Shown here: piece after piece, positions 1 to 7,085 of the stretch
How positions within the stretch are numbered: the first letter of the stretch is position 1
Layout of the letters: the number at the start of each line of letters is the position of its first letter
Assembly (NCBI GenBank): GCA_003223995.1
Contig: QHYA01000176.1
Span: 1-7,599 of the forward strand
Length of the DNA: 7,599 nt
Source of the DNA: Acidobacteriota bacterium
Lineage (GTDB): Bacteria > Acidobacteriota > Polarisedimenticolia > QHYA01
Reading direction: 5' to 3'
Program-made: the position numbers and the translations under genes
The notes under the pieces: model-generated
Told to the model about the DNA's origin: nothing
Databases searched by the model: none
Seen by the model: the letters and a program-made list of their open reading frames with translations, nothing else

Positions 1-543
1 CGAGAAGGCAACGAGGGCGAGCAGGCGCGGATCCCCCCTCATCTCCACCACGGCGTCGTACCCTTCCAGCAGGATCGCTCCCGCGGCGCGAAGGAGCTCG
101 AGCGGCTCCGTTTCCCTGCCATGGTGAGGTTCGTACCAGGGAGCATCCAGCAGGAGAACCCGGTCCACGTCGGTGTTGGCCGCGAGGGCCGACGCAGCCC
201 CCGGCGAAGCCATCACGTCGATGCGCGCGTCTGGATGGCGCCTCCGGAGCGCCCGCATGGCCGGTGTCGCCATCAGCAGATCGCCGAGATGGTCGCAGCG
301 GATGAGAAGAAATCTCCGTGCTCCCGATGAGGTGCGCTCCTCGCTCGAAAACCGCTCCACCCCTCCAGCAGCGACGGGCCGCTCCATCGAGGGGCCTCCG
401 CGGCGATCCTTCCTGCCCCGCGCTACGGCCGAGGCGAGCACGCGGGACAGCAGCCCCAGCGCGGGTCCTGCCGTGCGATCGAGAAACCAGGCCAGCCGCC
501 GGGCCCGGTCGCTGTAGTTGGCGTAAGCGGACAGGTTCCTCAA
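1..543 (-). CDS. GT9 (heptosyltransferase-type) glycosyltransferase, N-terminal part, cut by window edge
   Basis: The minus-strand frame is open from the window edge and gives 181 residues of a GT9 GT-B enzyme. This family transfers heptose or related sugars from nucleotide donors to lipopolysaccharide on the cytoplasmic face. The diagnostic start of the Rossmann domain is at residues 78-96 (RFLLIRCDHLGDLLMATPA), followed by 'MRALRRRHPDARIDVMASPG' and a DAPWYEP loop. The donor-binding C-terminal half is outside the window. I chose TTG at 543: it overlaps the upstream stop (TTGA) and has GGAGGA nine bases before it. That leaves about 77 residues ahead of the domain, basic and Ala/Arg-rich, with codons that look coding. 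A rival start is ATG at 387, with GGAGG seven bases before it, leaving about 25 residues ahead of the domain. Family call is firm; acceptor and sugar are unknown. Confidence 0.85.
   Translation of the reverse strand, partial: MRNLSAYANYSDRARRLAWFLDRTAGPALGLLSRVLASAVARGRKDRRGGPSMERPVAAGGVERFSSEERTSSGARRFLLIRCDHLGDLLMATPAMRALRRRHPDARIDVMASPGAASALAANTDVDRVLLLDAPWYEPHHGRETEPLELLRAAGAILLEGYDAVVEMRGDPRLLALVAFS
395..399 (-). promoter_or_regulatory. Alternative ribosome binding site for an internal GT9 start
   Basis: GGAGG on the minus strand, seven bases before ATG 387. It is as good a site as the one at 553-558. If it is the true one, the GT9 protein begins MERPVAAGG and is 52 residues shorter, and the stretch 388-539 would be untranslated spacer. 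Confidence 0.3.
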
Positions 544-2717
544 ACGACCCCATCCTCCGGGATCGTCACCATCTCTCTCGCTTCCGCGAGAGCGCGGAGG
601 TAGACGTCGACGGTCCTGCGTGCCGTTTCTTCCCAGCGGAACTGCCTCACCCTCTGCTTGCCGGATGCGACCAGGCGATGGCGAAACAGCTCGTCGCCGA
701 GCGCCCGCTCCACCGCGCCCGCGAGGGCGGCGGCATCGCCGGGCGGGACCAGATACGCGGCATCGCCGAGAACCTCTCCGAGGGATCCCCCGGACGAGGC
801 GATGACGGGGCAGCCGCACGCCATGGCCTCGAGGGGCGGCAGGCCGAAGCCCTCGTAACGCGAGGGAAAGACGAACAGTTCCGCTCCGGCGTACGCCGCC
901 GCCAGCCCGGCGTCCGTCAGACGGCCGGGAAGCACGACGCGCCCCTCCATTCCGGCCTTCCGTACCGTCTCCGCGAATTTCCCCCCCTTCGGCGTCGCGG
1001 CCCCGCCGCAGACCACGAGCCGGAGGTCCTCCCGGACCCCGCTCACGATGGCGAACGCGGACAGCAGCGCGGGCAGATCCTTCGTCCGATCGAAGCCTCC
1101 CACATGGAGAATGTAAGGCCTGCCGCCGGTCAGCCGCTGCCGCGAGGCATCGATCTCAAGCGATTCGGGGCGCTGGAAGGCAGGGCCGACTCCGAGCGGG
1201 ATCATGGCAATGTGCCCCGGATCGGCGCCGAGACGGTCGATGAGGTCCTGCTTCGTCCGCTCCGATGGGACGATGATCCGATCCGCCGACAGCGACCTCC
1301 TGAAGTGCCGCTGGAAGACGAAGCGCTGAGTCCGGTTCACGGCGCCCGGGAAGAGGAGCGGGATCAGATCGTGGACTGTCGCCACGGTCGCCGTCCCCCT
1401 TGGCCGGCGCGCCGGAACGCCATAGAAGGGTGAGTGAAACAGATCGATCCCGTCGTGGAGAAGCCGGCGAGGCCAGGCGATCGGATCCCAGAAGGTGATG
1501 CCGCGCGCCGGGCGCCTCAGCAAGACGGTCCGCGTCCGGGCCGGTGGGTGAAGGTCCGGTTGCGGACGTCTGGCCGAGAGATAGACGATCATCTCATCGC
1601 CCGCGGCGAGGAGCTCCGGGAGCAGCCCGAGGAGCATCCGGGTGTAGCGGCCGATGCCACCGCCCTCCGAAGAGGTCTGGAGGCAGCGCGCATCGAATCC
1701 GATTCTCACGGAACCGTGCGCCAGCCCGCTCGCCGCCAGGCGTCCGAGGGCCGAGGCGATCTGATCGGGACGGGAAGGCTCCACGAGCAATCCCTCGACG
1801 CCGTCGCGAACAGCTTCCCCGATCCCGCCCACGCGGCTGGCCACGATCGGCAGCCCCACCCACATGGCCTCGAGCAAGGCCATCGGCAATGCCTCCTGTC
1901 GGGAGGGGAGGACGAAGATATCGAGCGCTGCCAGGAAGGTCCCGATTCCGTCCAGCCGGCCGAGCAGCGCGAGGTGGAACGGCAGCCTCGCCCCGTTTCG
2001 TCGCAGCTCCGGAACGAGGCTCCCCTCCCCTGCCAGGGCCACGGTCAGGCGCGGGATGCCGGAGGCGGCGGCCGCCTCCAGCAGATCACCGACCCCTTTC
2101 TTCTCCTCCAGCTCCCCCGCGGCTCCGACGATGATCTGCTCGCCCGCGGGCAGACCCAGCAAGGCCCTCGCTTCCTGCGGGCCCGGCAGCACGGGAAAAT
2201 CAGGGATGCCATTGCGGATGACCGTGAGCACTTCCTCGGCAATCGCGAACTCCTCGCGAAGGAACTGCGCATCCGCCTCGCAGACGGCGATCACCGCGTC
2301 GAGCAGTCGGGCCGCCAGCCTCTTGGCTGCGCGGCTGTAAGGGCGCCGCAGGGGATACCAGGTCGGCGCGTGTTCGGTCGTGACGATGCGCCTCGCCCCT
2401 CCGGACTTCGCGGCCAGGAGCGCCGGGATGGCCTCGACGGGGGAGGAAAGGTGGATGTGGAAGATGTCCGGATTCTCGCGCCCGACCAGCCGGCGCAGCT
2501 TCGCCTGACCCGCCAGGTCCGTCTTCCCGCGCACGCTCAGACGAGTCACCTTCGCCCCGGCCTCGGCGCAGGCGCAGGCCGAGGCATCCGCGCCGCGAGC
2601 CGGTGAAAGGAGGACATGCACATCGTGCCGCGAGGTGAGAAGACCTCGCGTCAGGATCTCGACATGCGCGAGCAACCCGCCCCGGACCTCCGCTCCGGCA
2701 TATTGCATCACGCGCAT
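540..2717 (-). CDS. Tandem GT4-GT4 glycosyltransferase fusion protein
   Basis: One continuous frame of 725 residues holds two GT4 (GT-B fold) glycosyltransferases. Domain 1 (about 1-336) begins MRVMQYAGAEVRGGLLAHVE with the N-terminal glycine loop and carries the E-x7-E motif at E275/E283 (EALPMALLE). Domain 2 (about 337-725) begins 'VRIGFDARCLQTSSEGGGIG', as free-standing GT4 proteins of the GIGRYT type do, and has its own E-x7-E at E622/E630 (EGFGLPPLE). Domain 1 stops right after LLVEPSRPDQIASALGRL, so it lacks the usual last 40 or so residues of a GT4, while domain 2 looks complete (about 389 residues). I chose ATG 2717 because GGGAG lies 11 bases before it; the in-frame GTG at 2729 overlaps that site. 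Both domains are predicted cytoplasmic. Sugars and linkage cannot be told. The GT9 gene follows with a one-base-step overlap, so the two are co-translated. Confidence 0.85.
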   Translation of the reverse strand: MRVMQYAGAEVRGGLLAHVEILTRGLLTSRHDVHVLLSPARGADASACACAEAGAKVTRLSVRGKTDLAGQAKLRRLVGRENPDIFHIHLSSPVEAIPALLAAKSGGARRIVTTEHAPTWYPLRRPYSRAAKRLAARLLDAVIAVCEADAQFLREEFAIAEEVLTVIRNGIPDFPVLPGPQEARALLGLPAGEQIIVGAAGELEEKKGVGDLLEAAAASGIPRLTVALAGEGSLVPELRRNGARLPFHLALLGRLDGIGTFLAALDIFVLPSRQEALPMALLEAMWVGLPIVASRVGGIGEAVRDGVEGLLVEPSRPDQIASALGRLAASGLAHGSVRIGFDARCLQTSSEGGGIGRYTRMLLGLLPELLAAGDEMIVYLSARRPQPDLHPPARTRTVLLRRPARGITFWDPIAWPRRLLHDGIDLFHSPFYGVPARRPRGTATVATVHDLIPLLFPGAVNRTQRFVFQRHFRRSLSADRIIVPSERTKQDLIDRLGADPGHIAMIPLGVGPAFQRPESLEIDASRQRLTGGRPYILHVGGFDRTKDLPALLSAFAIVSGVREDLRLVVCGGAATPKGGKFAETVRKAGMEGRVVLPGRLTDAGLAAAYAGAELFVFPSRYEGFGLPPLEAMACGCPVIASSGGSLGEVLGDAAYLVPPGDAAALAGAVERALGDELFRHRLVASGKQRVRQFRWEETARRTVDVYLRALAEAREMVTIPEDGVV
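553..558 (-). promoter_or_regulatory. Ribosome binding site for the GT9 gene
   Basis: GGAGGA read on the minus strand, nine bases before TTG 543 and inside the last codons of the GT4 fusion gene. It supports the non-ATG start and translational coupling through the TTGA overlap. Confidence 0.5.
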
Positions 2718-2985
2718 CGTTGCTCGCACTCCCTCCCTGCCGGGTCGCTCCCCTGGCAGAGCTTGCCTGAGTGATCGACCGGGCGGAATGGCAGCCGGGG
2801 GGCGGTGCCGGCCGCCAACCCGATGCTATACTAGCGCCGACCGAGCCCAGGTTTGCACGATCGGCGAGGGTGCCACAAGTTATCCATCCCGGCGAAAAGG
2901 TCTCCTCCATTCAGACCGTTCTTCCCCTCGACGGGGCCGCCTCGCGCGGCAGCCGACCTGCGGAAGCCCGGGAGCGAAGCGAGCC
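2718..2985. other. Divergent intergenic spacer between the two arms
   Basis: This 268-base stretch separates the minus-strand glycosyltransferase operon from the plus-strand GDP-fucose operon, so it should hold promoters for both. It contains an extended -10 (2824-2832) for the plus strand and the GGGAGGGAG ribosome site (2729-2737) of the GT4 fusion. It also holds a small inverted repeat, GGTCT (2899-2903) with AGACC (2913-2917), which on the minus strand is followed by TTTT. The frame of the dehydratase stays open through here, but the protein homology starts only at 2986, so I see no extra gene. Confidence 0.5.
2824..2832 (+). promoter_or_regulatory. Candidate extended -10 promoter for the GDP-fucose operon
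   Basis: TGCTATACT matches the extended -10 pattern TGn-TATAAT with one mismatch. It sits in a short AT-richer patch of an otherwise GC-rich spacer. No good -35 hexamer is found 16-18 bases upstream, which extended -10 promoters can tolerate. Transcription would begin near 2839 and leave a leader of about 147 bases before the dehydratase. Confidence 0.35.
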
Positions 2986-4047
2986 ATGAAAGCCCTCATC
3001 ACCGGCATCACGGGACAGGATGGTTCCTACCTGGCGGAGATGCTGCTCGCCAAAGGGTACCATGTGTATGGAATCATCCGCCGGTCCAGCTCCTTCAACA
3101 CCGGCCGCATCGACCCGATCTATCAGGACCCCCATGTTCCCGACGCCCGGCTTCACCTCGTCTATGGCGATCTCAACGACGCCAGCTCGCTGAACAAGAT
3201 CCTGCGCACGATCCGCCCCGACGAGATCTACAACCTGGGCGCCCAGAGTCACGTCCGTGTCAGTTTCGACATCCCGGAGTACACGGCGGAAGTGACAGGG
3301 GTCGCGACGGTCCGTCTCCTGGAGGCGATCCGCGAGTCCGGCCTGCACCCGAAGTTCTACCAGGCCTCCTCCAGCGAGATGTTCGGCAAGGCGCTGGAGG
3401 TCCCCCAGCATGAGACGACCCCCTTCTACCCGCGGAGTCCCTACGGGGCGGCCAAGGCGTACGCCTACTGGATCACCGTCAACTACAGGGAGGCGTACGG
3501 CCTCTTTGCGTGCAACGGGATCCTCTTCAACCACGAATCCCCCCGCAGAGGCGAGACCTTCGTCAGCCGCAAGATCGCCAAGGCCGCCGCGAGGATCAAG
3601 CTGGGGCTGCAGGAGGAGCTGTATCTGGGGAACCTGGACGCGAGAAGGGACTGGGGGTTCGCGGGGGACTACGTCGAGGCCATGTGGCTGATGCTCCAGC
3701 AGCAGGAGCCGGACGACTACGTCATCGCCACCGGAGCAACCCACAGCGTTCGGGACATCCTGGAGTTGGCCTTCGGCCATCTGGACCTCGACTGGAAGAC
3801 GCATGTGAAGATCGACCCGAGGTACTACCGCCCCACGGAGGTGGACCTGCTGGTCGGAGATGCCAGCAAGGCGATGCGGGAGCTGGGATGGAAGCCCAAG
3901 GTATCCTTCAGGGAACTGATCGTCATGATGGTCGAGGCGGACCTCGAGGCCGAGCGTCGCAAGATCGAGGGAACCGGAAGCGGGGACCGCGGCAGCGCGA
4001 GGGCCATTCTCGAGGCCACGATCAAGAAGGCGGCTGACCCGGACTAG
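2986..4047 (+). CDS. gmd: GDP-mannose 4,6-dehydratase
   Basis: A 353-residue short-chain dehydrogenase/reductase of the extended type. It converts GDP-D-mannose to GDP-4-dehydro-6-deoxy-D-mannose in the cytoplasm, the entry step to GDP-L-fucose and related 6-deoxy sugars. The NADP-binding glycine motif GITGQDG is at residues 7-13, and the family-specific RRSSSFNTGRID is at 32-43. The catalytic set is visible as S129 and E131 in QASSSEMFG, with Y153 and K157 in YGAAK; Ser in place of Thr at 129 is common in this family. The dehydratase signature FNHESPRRGETFVSRKI spans 181-197. The start ATG gives the canonical MKALITGITGQDG; the ribosome site is modest (GGAG about 12 bases upstream). The last 25 or so residues are a basic, polar tail beyond the core fold. 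It is first in the operon, three bases ahead of the GDP-L-fucose synthase. Confidence 0.96.
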   Translation: MKALITGITGQDGSYLAEMLLAKGYHVYGIIRRSSSFNTGRIDPIYQDPHVPDARLHLVYGDLNDASSLNKILRTIRPDEIYNLGAQSHVRVSFDIPEYTAEVTGVATVRLLEAIRESGLHPKFYQASSSEMFGKALEVPQHETTPFYPRSPYGAAKAYAYWITVNYREAYGLFACNGILFNHESPRRGETFVSRKIAKAAARIKLGLQEELYLGNLDARRDWGFAGDYVEAMWLMLQQQEPDDYVIATGATHSVRDILELAFGHLDLDWKTHVKIDPRYYRPTEVDLLVGDASKAMRELGWKPKVSFRELIVMMVEADLEAERRKIEGTGSGDRGSARAILEATIKKAADPD

Positions 4048-4050
4048 CCC

Positions 4051-4989
4051 ATGAGCTTCTGGTCAGGCAGGCGCGTCACGGTCACGGGAGGGGCGGGGTT
4101 TCTGGGATCCTTCGTCGTGGAGAATCTCCGGCGGAGAGGGTGCGAGGAGATCTTCGTCCCCAGGAGCACGGATTACGATCTCGTCGAGATCGAGGCGGTC
4201 AGGCGGCTCTACGCCCACGCCCGTCCCGACATTCTCTTCCACCTGGCCGCGCGAGTCGGAGGCATCGGCGCCAACCGGTCGAACCCGGGCCGGTTCTTCT
4301 ACGAGAACCTGATGATGGGGGCCCAGTTGATGGAGGAGGGACGGCGTGCGGGGGTCGAGAAGTTCGTCGGCATCGGCACCATCTGCGCCTATCCCAAGTT
4401 CACGCCGATCCCCTTCAAGGAGGAAGACCTCTGGAACGGGTATCCCGAGGAGACCAACGCTCCTTACGGGCTCGCGAAGAAGATGCTCCTGGTGCAGTCC
4501 CAGGCCTACCGCCAGCAGTACGGCTTCAACTCGATCGTTCTGTTCCCCGTGAACCTCTATGGGCCAGGGGACAGTTTCGACCAGGACCGCTCGCACGTTA
4601 TTCCAGCCCTGATCCGGAAGTGTCTGGAGGCCGTCCGGGGCGGCAGACCCTCCATCGAGGTCTGGGGAGACGGAACCGCAACGCGGGAGTTCCTCTACGC
4701 GGAGGACGCGGCCGAGGGGGTCTGCCTGGCGGCCGAGAGGTACTCCGGCTCGGAGCCCGTGAACCTCGGCTCCGGATGGGAGGTCGGCGTCAAGGACCTC
4801 GCGCAGATGATTGCCCGTCTGACAGGGTTCGCGGGAGGAATCGTCTGGGACGCCAGCAAGCCCAACGGGCAGCCCCGCAGGCGAGTGGACACCTCCCGGG
4901 CCGAGCGCCTCTTCGGGTTCCGCGCGAAGACGACCCTGGAAGAGGGGCTGCGCCGGACAATTGACTGGTACCGGCTCCGGATGCCCTGA
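4051..4989 (+). CDS. fcl: GDP-L-fucose synthase (3,5-epimerase/4-reductase)
   Basis: A 312-residue SDR enzyme that epimerises and reduces GDP-4-dehydro-6-deoxy-D-mannose, the product of the upstream gene, to GDP-L-fucose with NADPH. The nucleotide-binding motif GGAGFLG is at residues 13-19, RSTDYDL at 38-44, and 'HLAARVGGIGANRSNPGRFF' at 64-83. Catalytic residues line up with the well-studied E. coli enzyme: T110 in the place of Ser107, C112 (Cys109), Y139 and K143 (the YxxxK pair) and H182 (His179, in SHVIPALIRK). The GTICAYPKF form of the active-site loop occurs in many bacterial members. Length is normal (about 310-320). It starts three bases after the gmd stop with no clear ribosome site, which suggests translational coupling. 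Together the two genes complete GDP-mannose to GDP-L-fucose. Confidence 0.95.
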   Translation: MSFWSGRRVTVTGGAGFLGSFVVENLRRRGCEEIFVPRSTDYDLVEIEAVRRLYAHARPDILFHLAARVGGIGANRSNPGRFFYENLMMGAQLMEEGRRAGVEKFVGIGTICAYPKFTPIPFKEEDLWNGYPEETNAPYGLAKKMLLVQSQAYRQQYGFNSIVLFPVNLYGPGDSFDQDRSHVIPALIRKCLEAVRGGRPSIEVWGDGTATREFLYAEDAAEGVCLAAERYSGSEPVNLGSGWEVGVKDLAQMIARLTGFAGGIVWDASKPNGQPRRRVDTSRAERLFGFRAKTTLEEGLRRTIDWYRLRMP

Positions 4990-5100
4990 GCGCTTGAAAG
5001 GCACCCGCAGCCCCGGGACATTTCTTCGCTCCGAGGAGCAGCTGCCGCACCTAGCAGAACAGCCGCGGAGCCCTCTCGGGCGAGCTGAGGCCAACGGCCG
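4990..5100 (+). other. Spacer between GDP-L-fucose synthase and the CgeB-like gene
   Basis: A 111-base gap without a gene. TGAGG lies 10 bases before ATG 5101 and is the likely ribosome site. A 4-base hairpin (GCTC/GAGC near 5028-5039) has no T tract, so I see no terminator, and read-through from fcl is likely. Confidence 0.4.
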
Positions 5101-6276
5101 ATGCTGATCCTCTACGCGGCGATGAAATTCGACTACGGAAAGCCGGAGCAAGGTTACAGCTTCGAGCACTACAACTTCCACGACTCTCTCCTGCACATGG
5201 GCCACGACATTCTCTACTTCGACTTCATGACCCTGCTGCAGAGCCGTGGCAGGGACGGAATGAACCGTCGCCTGATCGAGGTCGCGAAGGCCGAAAAGCC
5301 CGGCCTGATGTTCACCGTTCTCTTCACGGACGAGCTCGACCGGAAGGCCGTGCGGCAGATCACCGATGATACGGACACCGTCACGATCAACTGGTTCTGC
5401 GATGACCATTGGCGCTTCGACGGCTACTCCCGTCACTGGGCGGGCTGCTTCAACTGGGTGGTCACGACCGCCGCCAGCGCCCTGCCGAAGTACGAAAATG
5501 CGGGCATTCACAACGTCATCAAGAGTCAGTGGGCCTGCAACAGCTTCCTCTACAGGAAGCTCCCCCTCCCTCTGGTGCACGATGTGAGCTTCGTCGGCCA
5601 GCCTCACGGCAACAGGCGCGAGATCATCCAGGCCGTCAAGGACGCGGGCATACAGGTGGACGCCTGGGGAACCGGCTGGCCATCCGGACGGCTGTCGCAG
5701 GAGACGATGATCCGTACTTTCAATCAGAGCCGCATCAACCTCAACCTGGCGAATGCCTCCGTTTCCGGCCCGGCCTCCGCTTCGCCCGCGCCGGGAGCCT
5801 TGCGCAGGACGCTGTCCCGATCGCTCGATCGGGTGCCCCTGGGGGCGGGGCTGAAGCGGGCCGCCAGGAGAGGAATGGAGGTCTTGAGGGCTTCCGCATC
5901 CGGCGCGAGACCGCCGGCTTCGGCCGGCCCGCAGGCTTGCGCCGAGTTGGATCAGATCAAGGGGAGGAATTTCGAAATCCCCGGATCCGGGGGGTTTCTC
6001 CTGACGGGACGCGCCGACGATCTCGAATGCTACTACGAGATCGGCAAGGAGATCGTCTGCTTTGACGGAGTGGACGATCTCATCGGGAAGCTGCGACATT
6101 ATCTCGCGCACGAAGAGGAGAGAGCCGCCATCGCCCGGGCCGGATACGAACGCACACTACGCGAGCACACCTACACGAACCGCTTCAGGGACATCCTCCG
6201 CCGCGCCGGGGTGGCCGGCACCCCCGCGGCCCCGACGGCAGAAGCGCGCCCGGGCCGGACCGTGGACGTGACCTGA
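5101..6276 (+). CDS. CgeB-like GT-B glycosyltransferase
   Basis: A 391-residue protein of the CgeB/'spore maturation protein' type: a DUF3880-like N-terminal half and a Glyco_trans_1_2-like C-terminal half. Supporting blocks are INWFCDDHW at residues 96-104, VSFVGQPHGNRREI from 162, GTGWPSGRLSQETMIRTFNQ leading to NLANAS (ending at 220), then QIKGRNFEIPGSGGFLLTGR from 285, and YYEIGKEIVCFDGVDDL with the closing helix. The Glu in NFEIPG occupies the donor-binding region of GT4-like enzymes. Between the two conserved halves lies a segment of about 60 residues (221-281) rich in Ala, Arg, Ser and Pro. There is no signal peptide or membrane segment, so it should be cytoplasmic. Coming straight after gmd-fcl, it may transfer fucose or a related sugar, but that is inference from position only. 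The last 25 residues are a disordered Ala/Pro/Thr tail. Confidence 0.85.
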   Translation: MLILYAAMKFDYGKPEQGYSFEHYNFHDSLLHMGHDILYFDFMTLLQSRGRDGMNRRLIEVAKAEKPGLMFTVLFTDELDRKAVRQITDDTDTVTINWFCDDHWRFDGYSRHWAGCFNWVVTTAASALPKYENAGIHNVIKSQWACNSFLYRKLPLPLVHDVSFVGQPHGNRREIIQAVKDAGIQVDAWGTGWPSGRLSQETMIRTFNQSRINLNLANASVSGPASASPAPGALRRTLSRSLDRVPLGAGLKRAARRGMEVLRASASGARPPASAGPQACAELDQIKGRNFEIPGSGGFLLTGRADDLECYYEIGKEIVCFDGVDDLIGKLRHYLAHEEERAAIARAGYERTLREHTYTNRFRDILRRAGVAGTPAAPTAEARPGRTVDVT

Positions 6277-7085
6277 ATGGGCGCTTCCCCGCGCGTGAGC
6301 GTCATCATGCCGGTCCACAACGGCGAACGGTTCGTCGAAGAGGCCGTCGAAAGCATCCTCGGTCAGACCTTTGGGGATTACGAGTTCATCATCCTCGACG
6401 ACGGATCGACCAGGGCCACTCGGGGCTGGCGGCCTCGCTGAACAGGGGCCTGAGCGTCGCACGCGGCGAGTACATCGCCCGGATGGACAGCGATGACCGG
6501 GCGCTGCCGGAGCGGCTGGAGAGGGAGGTGGCCTTTCTGGATCGGCACCCGGAGGTCGGAATAGTCGGAACGGCTTTCCGTCCCATCGACCAGAACGGCC
6601 GCGTGGGGGAGCTGCGTCGCCTGCCGCAGGAGCACATCGACATCCGCTGGGCCAGCCTGCTCGCCAACCCCTTCGCCCACCCGACGGTTGCCTTCCGGAC
6701 GATCCGTGAGGTGATCTCCTCCTCGGGGATCAGCCTCTCGGAGGTCAGCCGGCTCCGCTGCTTGTTCACAGCAGGCGACGAGCGCGAGTCCGGGCCGGAG
6801 AGCAGGCGGGCCGAAATTGCCGAGCACTATCTCGACTTGCTCGATGCGTTCATCGAGCTCTGTCCTGGGGAAGCCGGCGTGGGAGCGCTGAGGCGCCGCG
6901 AGGCCCTCAGGGTGGCGCGCCTCGCCCTGCGCCCTCCTCTTCCCTCCGGGTGGCGCCGCCTGCTGGGACGGGCCCTGGCGATGGATCCCGGTCTGCCGTG
7001 GAGGTTCCTGGCGGATCTCTCGATGGCCGCGGGCCGCAGGCTGCGGCGCTCTCTGAACGCGACCCAGCCTGGCCGCACCCGTTGA
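6277..7085 (+). pseudogene. GT2 family glycosyltransferase, frameshifted and internally deleted
   Basis: The gene starts with ATG directly after the CgeB-like stop (TGAATG). The first frame encodes a textbook GT2 N-terminus, VSVIMPVHNGERFVEEAVES then FIILDDGST, but reads out of frame after 6411 and stops at 6439-6441. The homology resumes one frame over at about 6411 (QGHSGLAASLNRGL, then ARGEYIARMDSDD with the metal-binding acidic motif) and continues to TGA 7083-7085. The 20 or so residues that normally lie between DDGST and the GLAAALN-type motif are missing. A second gap follows: after NPFAHPTVAFR (ending about 6698) the sequence jumps to TIREVISSSG, a C-terminal region. The expected ED-x-D-L-W loop carrying the catalytic acid is absent. 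The product is therefore unlikely to work, whichever frame is used. The 3' part alone (6483-7085, 200 residues) is open but begins inside the domain. Confidence 0.75.

Noticed and set aside
318..2606. Two consecutive long plus-strand open frames opposite the GT4 fusion
   Set aside because: Their products are Arg/Pro/Gly-rich with no motifs, while the minus strand encodes two convincing GT4 domains. They are shadow frames of GC-rich DNA.
2880..2888. TTATCCATC, resembling a DnaA box
   Set aside because: It differs from TTATCCACA at the last positions, stands alone, and lies in a polysaccharide locus without replication genes.
2635..2985. Upstream extension of the gmd frame by 117 codons
   Set aside because: The frame is open, but the enzyme's canonical N-terminus starts at 2986 and the upstream translation has no similarity to any expected domain. 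It also overlaps the start of the divergent GT4 gene.
2911..3804. A 297-codon minus-strand open frame opposite gmd
   Set aside because: It is the complement of a very well-conserved dehydratase gene and has no independent evidence.
4063..6111. A 682-codon open frame on the minus strand opposite fcl and the CgeB-like gene
   Set aside because: It is antisense to two genes with clear family motifs. Its translation is rich in Gly, Arg, Pro and Val with no recognisable domain, as expected for the complement of GC-rich coding sequence.
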